Source: Chromohalobacter nigrandesensis (lineage in GTDB: Bacteria > Pseudomonadota > Gammaproteobacteria > Pseudomonadales > Halomonadaceae). Taken from it: a DNA stretch of 64,000 nucleotides. The stretch covers positions 620,001 through 684,000 of the forward strand of contig NZ_JAKGAM010000001.1 in the NCBI RefSeq assembly GCF_023061285.1. Reading direction: 5' to 3'. Each line of letters opens with the position of its first letter. Position 1 is the first letter of the stretch. Both the position numbers and the translations under genes were made by a program. Positions 59,933 through 64,000 of the stretch are shown one piece after another. The notes beneath the pieces were generated by a model that had not been told where the DNA came from, searched no databases, and saw only the letters and a program-made list of their open reading frames with translations.

Positions 59933-61216
59933 GTGCAGGTAACGTCTCATCCCCACTCTTATTACGCGGCTTCAGCGAATGACAAGCGCGTGCGTCCGAC
60001 CCTGCAGGGTCACGTGAAGGCAGATATTTGCATCGTCGGCGCCGGCTTCACCGGCATGTCTACAGCCCTACACATGGCCGAAAATGGCTACAAAGTGGTC
60101 GTCCTGGAAGGCAACCGCATCGGATTCGGCGCATCCGGCCGCAATGGGGGGCAGATCGTCAACAGCTACAGCCGCGATATCGACTTCATCGAACGCCATT
60201 ACGGCCAGAAAGTCGGCGCAGAGATGGGCCGAATGGCCTTCGAGGGCGGTCATATTCTGCGGCGTTTCGTCAAAGACTACGACATCCAATGTGACCTGAA
60301 GGAAGGCGGTATTTTCGCCGCGTGCAACCGCAAGCAGTTCGATGAGCTGGTCGGGAAAAAAAAGCTCTGGGAAGCCCACGGCCACGAACGATTGGAACTG
60401 CTCGACGAGAATGCCATCCAGCAATACGTCGGCACCCAGCGCTACGCGGGTGGTCTGATCGATCACAGCGGGGGACATTTCCACCCGCTGAACCTGGTGC
60501 TGGGAGAAGCCGCCGCCGTGGAATCCCTGGGTGGGATCATCTACGAAAACTCTCCGGCATTGAAGATTCATGAGGGTGACGAGCCAGTTGTCCATACCTC
60601 GGAAGGCGAGGTCGAAGCAGACTACGTACTGATCGCCGGTAACGCCTATCTCAATGGCCTGTTGCCAAAGCTGGAATCCAAGGCCATACCTTGCGGCACC
60701 CAGGTCATCGCCACCGAGCCCCTGGCCGAAAGTGTGCAGCAGCGTTTGTTGCCGAAAGACAACTGCGTCGAGGACGGCAACTACCTGCTGGACTATTTCC
60801 GTCTATCTGGAGACGGTCGCCTGATCTACGGCGGTGGCGTCACCTACGGTGCTCGCGAGCCGGAAAAGGTCGAAACGCTGATCGTGCCGAAGATGCTCAA
60901 GACATTTCCGGAGCTCGAGGGCGTGAAAGTGGATTTCGCCTGGACCGGCAATTTCCTGCTAACGCTGAACCGCTTGCCCCAGTTAGGACGCATCGGAAAA
61001 AACATCTACTACGCGCAGGGGTATAGCGGCCATGGCATCACCTGCACCCACTTGGCAGGCAAAGTGATCAGCGACGCGATTCAGGGTCAGGCAGAACGCT
61101 TCGATATTTTCGCCGGCCTACCCCAGCACTCGTTCCCTGGCGGACGGGCCATGCAGATCCCGCTGACCGCCATGGGCGCCTGGTACTACGACTTGCGCGA
61201 CAAGCTCGGGATTTGA
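59933..61216 (+). CDS. Gamma-glutamylputrescine oxidase-like FAD oxidoreductase
   Basis: This 427-residue DAO-family flavoenzyme begins at a GTG after GGGAG. The dinucleotide motif is ICIVGAGFTGMSTALHMAE, and GFGASGRNGGQIV is typical of PuuB/OrdL. The C-terminal GKNIYYAQGYSGHGITCTHL closes the FAD site. PuuB oxidises gamma-glutamylputrescine in putrescine breakdown. A close paralogue follows (61394) and a polyamine transporter after that, which support the role; the exact amine is inferred. Confidence 0.87.
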   Translation: MQVTSHPHSYYAASANDKRVRPTLQGHVKADICIVGAGFTGMSTALHMAENGYKVVVLEGNRIGFGASGRNGGQIVNSYSRDIDFIERHYGQKVGAEMGRMAFEGGHILRRFVKDYDIQCDLKEGGIFAACNRKQFDELVGKKKLWEAHGHERLELLDENAIQQYVGTQRYAGGLIDHSGGHFHPLNLVLGEAAAVESLGGIIYENSPALKIHEGDEPVVHTSEGEVEADYVLIAGNAYLNGLLPKLESKAIPCGTQVIATEPLAESVQQRLLPKDNCVEDGNYLLDYFRLSGDGRLIYGGGVTYGAREPEKVETLIVPKMLKTFPELEGVKVDFAWTGNFLLTLNRLPQLGRIGKNIYYAQGYSGHGITCTHLAGKVISDAIQGQAERFDIFAGLPQHSFPGGRAMQIPLTAMGAWYYDLRDKLGI

Positions 61217-61393
61217 TTTTTGTAGATCGACCACCGCCGCAATGAACAGCAAAACGCGACGGCATTTAAGCGATGAACTGAATAAGTGGAAGGTAACTGA
61301 CTCGCAAGCCCCTCCAGGGGATTTCTCCTCCCTGGCGCGAAACGTTTGTCGTATTATTGCCAATTATTCAACAAAAACAAAAGGATGGAATTT

Positions 61394-62683
61394 ATGTGCA
61401 GTACCGTCTCGGATACTCCCAATTCTTGGTACCGTGCCTCCATTGCCGTAGACCTCGAACCCACCATGCCCCTTGAAGGCGACACGAGGAGCGATGTGTG
61501 CGTGATCGGTGGTGGAGTGACAGGCTGTTCGACGGCCCTGCACCTCGCCGAACGTGGCTACTCGGTGACATTGCTCGAGGCCGGCGAGATCGGCCATGGC
61601 GCCTCCGGACGTAGCGGCGGGCAGATCCTACCGGGGCTAGGTACCGACATCACCACCGTCCAGCAGGCCCTCGGCTTGCCTCGCGCCCGCGAGGTATGGG
61701 AAATGAGCCGCGAAGCGGTACGCCTCACCGCCGAGTTGATCGAGCGCCATGCTATTCCCTGCGAGCTGGCCTGGGGCTACCTTCACGCCGCGGTCAAGCC
61801 GCGTCATATCAAGGAGCTCACCGCCTTCCGCGAACAGATGACCCGTGACTACGACTACGAAGCTCTCGAATGGCTGGAGGGCGATGCCCTGCGCGAGCAC
61901 GTCGTCACCGATGCCTACCCGGCGGCCCTGTACGACCGGGAAGGCGGCCATCTTCATCCTCTCAACTACACCCTGGGCCTGGCGCGGGCGGCGCAGCGCG
62001 CCGGGGTACGCGTGCATTCGCATAGCGCCGCGTGCACGATCCGCCGCGGTCAACCGGCCACGGTCACCACCGAGCATGGCAGCGTGACTGCAGATTTCGT
62101 GGTCCTGGCCACCAATGCGTATCACGGCGGCCTGGTGCCGGAACTCTCCGGCCGCGTCATGCGGGCCGCCAACTACATGATCGCCACCGCACCGCTGAGC
62201 GAGACACAGGCGGCACAGGTACTGCCGAAGAACGACGCCCTGGCCGATGCCAACTTCGTGCTCGACTATTACCGGCTCAGCGCCGACAGACGCCTGATCT
62301 ACGGTGGCGAGGTCAGTTACGACGGCCGCGAACCCCCGCAGTTGCAGGCGCGTATGGACGCCAAGATCACCCGACTGTTCCCGGTACTCGAAGGAGTGCC
62401 CATCGAGTACCGCTGGGGCGGCGATGTGGCGATCACCCTCAATAGAGCCCCCGATTTCGGCCGTCTAGGCGATAATCTCTACTATGCCCAAGGGTATTCC
62501 GGCCATGGCATGGCTATGGCCGGGCTGGCCGGCAAGCTGATGGCCGAAACCATCGCCGGCCAGAGCGAGCGCTTCGATGTCTTCGCCGCCATACCGCATC
62601 GTCAGTTCCCGGGCGGTCGCGCTCTGCGCAAGCCGCTGCTGGTGCTGGCGACCAACTTTTACAAACTGCGCGACCGGCTCTGA
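61394..62683 (+). CDS. Second PuuB-like FAD oxidoreductase
   Basis: This 429-residue paralogue of the preceding gene is read from MCSTVSDTPNSWYRASIAVD with AAGGATGG before the ATG; two ATGs upstream are in frame but less well placed. Motifs are VCVIGGGVTGCSTALHLAER, GHGASGRSGGQILPG and GDNLYYAQGYSGHGMAMAGL. The 177-bp gap before it and its own ribosome site suggest that it may be transcribed with the transporter (31 bp to the next gene). A different polyamine substrate from the first paralogue is likely. Confidence 0.86.
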   Translation: MCSTVSDTPNSWYRASIAVDLEPTMPLEGDTRSDVCVIGGGVTGCSTALHLAERGYSVTLLEAGEIGHGASGRSGGQILPGLGTDITTVQQALGLPRAREVWEMSREAVRLTAELIERHAIPCELAWGYLHAAVKPRHIKELTAFREQMTRDYDYEALEWLEGDALREHVVTDAYPAALYDREGGHLHPLNYTLGLARAAQRAGVRVHSHSAACTIRRGQPATVTTEHGSVTADFVVLATNAYHGGLVPELSGRVMRAANYMIATAPLSETQAAQVLPKNDALADANFVLDYYRLSADRRLIYGGEVSYDGREPPQLQARMDAKITRLFPVLEGVPIEYRWGGDVAITLNRAPDFGRLGDNLYYAQGYSGHGMAMAGLAGKLMAETIAGQSERFDVFAAIPHRQFPGGRALRKPLLVLATNFYKLRDRL

Positions 62684-62714
62684 GAGAAGTCTTCAACAAT
62701 AAAGAGGTATCCCC

Positions 62715-63839
62715 ATGAGCGAGACCATGACGGCAGATATCGCCGACCATCCGGACGCTCGCCCGGCCGCCGATGAACGCGACCGGTCGAACCATAAGGC
62801 GTCTTCGATCGAGATGCAGGGCCTGCACAAGCGCTTCGGGCGCGATACCGTCGCCTTGGATGGCGTCGATCTGAACATCCGGGCCGGCGAGTTCTTCACC
62901 CTGCTGGGGCCCTCCGGCTGCGGCAAGACCACATTGCTGCGCATCCTCGCCGGCCTCGAGGAACCGGATGCTGGATCGCTGGTGGTAGGCGGCAAGGACA
63001 TCACCGAGATGCCTCCCCATCAACGCAGCGTCAATACCGTCTTCCAGTCCTATGCGCTTTTCCCGCATCTTTCGGTACGCGAGAACCTGGCTTTCGGGCT
63101 GAAGATGCGCGGCATGCCGGCCGCCAAGCGCCACGCCAAGGTCGACGAAATCGCCGACTTCATCAAGCTCGGTGATCTCGTCGATCGCCATGTCGACCAG
63201 CTCTCCGGTGGCCAACGCCAGCGCATCGCACTGGCCCGAGCGCTGATCTGCGAACCCGACGTGCTGCTGCTCGACGAACCACTCTCGGCACTGGATGCCG
63301 GGCTGCGCAGCCAGTTGCAGGTAGAACTGCTGCGGGTGCAGAAGCGACTCGGCATGACCTTCGTCTTCGTGACCCACGACCAGCAGGAGGCGATGGTCAT
63401 GTCCGATCGCATCGCCGTGCTCAATGGCGGCACCATCCAGCAGGTAGGCCCACCGCGTGAAGTCTACGAGCGCCCGGTGAATGCCTTCGTGGCGCACTTC
63501 ATGGGCCACGACAATCTCTATCCGATCAGCGCTCGCCAGGGCGACCGTTTGACCACGGCACTGGGTGAACTGACCGCCGAGGAGGCCGGCGACGGCGAAC
63601 TGTTGCTGATTCGCCCCGAGACGCTGGATCTATTGCCCGGCGCGGTCGAGGGACCCAACCATCTGACGGCGACCGTCACCGAGCGACTCTATCGTGGCAG
63701 CCATGCCGAGTTCCGCCTGGCCATCGGCGATACCACCCTGCAGGCCACGGTCAACAACCGCGGCCGTCATCTTCCCGAGGTCGGCGAAACGGTGACGGTA
63801 GCAGTAGCGCCGGAAGACCTGGTCACCCTGAGCGAGTGA
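62715..63839 (+). CDS. potA: Spermidine/putrescine ABC transporter ATP-binding protein
   Basis: This 374-residue ATPase of the PotA/PotG group powers polyamine import. It has Walker A LLGPSGCGKTTLLRIL, the signature LSGGQRQRIALARAL, Walker B VLLLDEPLSALDA and an H-loop FVFVTHDQQEA. The C-terminal ~110 residues form the TOBE regulatory domain. GAGG-like sequence lies before the ATG. It is followed at 10 bp by a permease gene, so the order is oxidoreductase-ATPase-permease. Confidence 0.9.
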   Translation: MSETMTADIADHPDARPAADERDRSNHKASSIEMQGLHKRFGRDTVALDGVDLNIRAGEFFTLLGPSGCGKTTLLRILAGLEEPDAGSLVVGGKDITEMPPHQRSVNTVFQSYALFPHLSVRENLAFGLKMRGMPAAKRHAKVDEIADFIKLGDLVDRHVDQLSGGQRQRIALARALICEPDVLLLDEPLSALDAGLRSQLQVELLRVQKRLGMTFVFVTHDQQEAMVMSDRIAVLNGGTIQQVGPPREVYERPVNAFVAHFMGHDNLYPISARQGDRLTTALGELTAEEAGDGELLLIRPETLDLLPGAVEGPNHLTATVTERLYRGSHAEFRLAIGDTTLQATVNNRGRHLPEVGETVTVAVAPEDLVTLSE

Positions 63840-63849
63840 GGAGGCGAAC

Positions 63850-64000
63850 ATGTCCTATCCTGGAGCAGTACCCACTGCCCGCAGCCGGGCCATGGTCCGC
63901 GAGACCCGCCATCTGCTGTTCACGGTGACGCCGGGGGCGTTATGGATATTCATCTTCCTGGTATTGCCCAGTGCGTACCTGATGGGTGTGGCTTTCATGA
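63850..64000 (+). CDS. Polyamine ABC transporter permease, 5' part
   Basis: The frame opens at ATG 63850 after GGAGGCGAAC and runs off the window (50 residues seen). A hydrophilic N-terminus (MSYPGAVPTARSRAMVRETR) is followed by the first membrane segment LLFTVTPGALWIFIFLVLPS, typical of PotB/PotH permeases. Its position behind potA supports the call. Confidence 0.82.
   Translation, partial: MSYPGAVPTARSRAMVRETRHLLFTVTPGALWIFIFLVLPSAYLMGVAFM

Overview
The window is GC-rich gammaproteobacterial chromosome carrying one complete integrated prophage. The gene content and order point to a halophilic member of the Halomonadaceae (Chromohalobacter/Halomonas type). The supporting clues are an sdhCDAB-sucAB-lpd-sucCD run divergent from gltA, gltX beside tRNA-Ala/tRNA-Glu, and polyamine catabolism and uptake genes. 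The genus is inferred; no rRNA or marker gene settles it.

Layout. (1) 1-553: 3' end of a membrane protein of the lysylphosphatidylglycerol-synthase TM family. (2) 734-14054: TCA-cycle block. Succinate dehydrogenase, 2-oxoglutarate dehydrogenase (with a two-lipoyl-domain SucB), E3 and succinyl-CoA ligase are on the minus strand; citrate synthase diverges from sdhC. (3) 14487-18845: tRNA-Glu(TTC), tRNA-Ala(GGC), a 7-bp tandem repeat, gltX, a LysR regulator, an XRE regulator and a small secreted protein. (4) 19149-57645: a ~38.4 kb P2-type prophage in the 5' end of dusA. The original first 24 codons of dusA are stranded at the left end and the prophage supplies a new start at the right end. A 15-bp core is repeated at both ends. 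(5) 58619-64000: a succinylglutamate desuccinylase/aspartoacylase-family gene, two PuuB-like FAD oxidoreductases and the start of a spermidine/putrescine ABC transporter.

The prophage has the full P2 morphogenesis order: Q P | O N M L X, holin, endolysin, Rz/Rz1, R S | V W J I H G | FI FII E/E' T U D. The T6G -1 frameshift site of E/E' is kept. Early control and replication are not P2-like: a CI-type S24 repressor, a leftward lysogenic block, a rightward early operon with ribbon-helix-helix proteins, an Ogr/Delta zinc finger, a primase-helicase in place of gpA, a TraR/DksA finger and a PrtN-like protein, and finally a DusA-type integrase.

Regulation can be read from the sequence. GGTGT-N14-ACACC stands before three late operons (P/O divergence, V, FI) and is a strong candidate for the Ogr-homologue site. 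Two almost identical LexA-type boxes (CTGTATAAAYAGACAG) precede a Dam-like methylase gene and a gene for an S24/UmuD-like protein that has lost both catalytic residues.

Cargo sits in four places: a YegP-like gene, a two-gene unit ending in a HEPN/UPF0332 protein and a membrane protein between G and FI (the P2 fun(Z) slot); a membrane protein antisense between T and U; a nucleotidyltransferase plus a 62-aa partner and a 54-bp perfect palindrome after D; and a DUF3037-like/HipA-kinase pair with two membrane proteins next to the repressor. After both G and D a decayed second copy of the gene's own 3' end lies beyond the cargo, which suggests a common way of cargo acquisition. The best candidates for undescribed systems are the HEPN pair, the nucleotidyltransferase/palindrome module, and the SOS-controlled inactive S24 protein as a possible anti-repressor.
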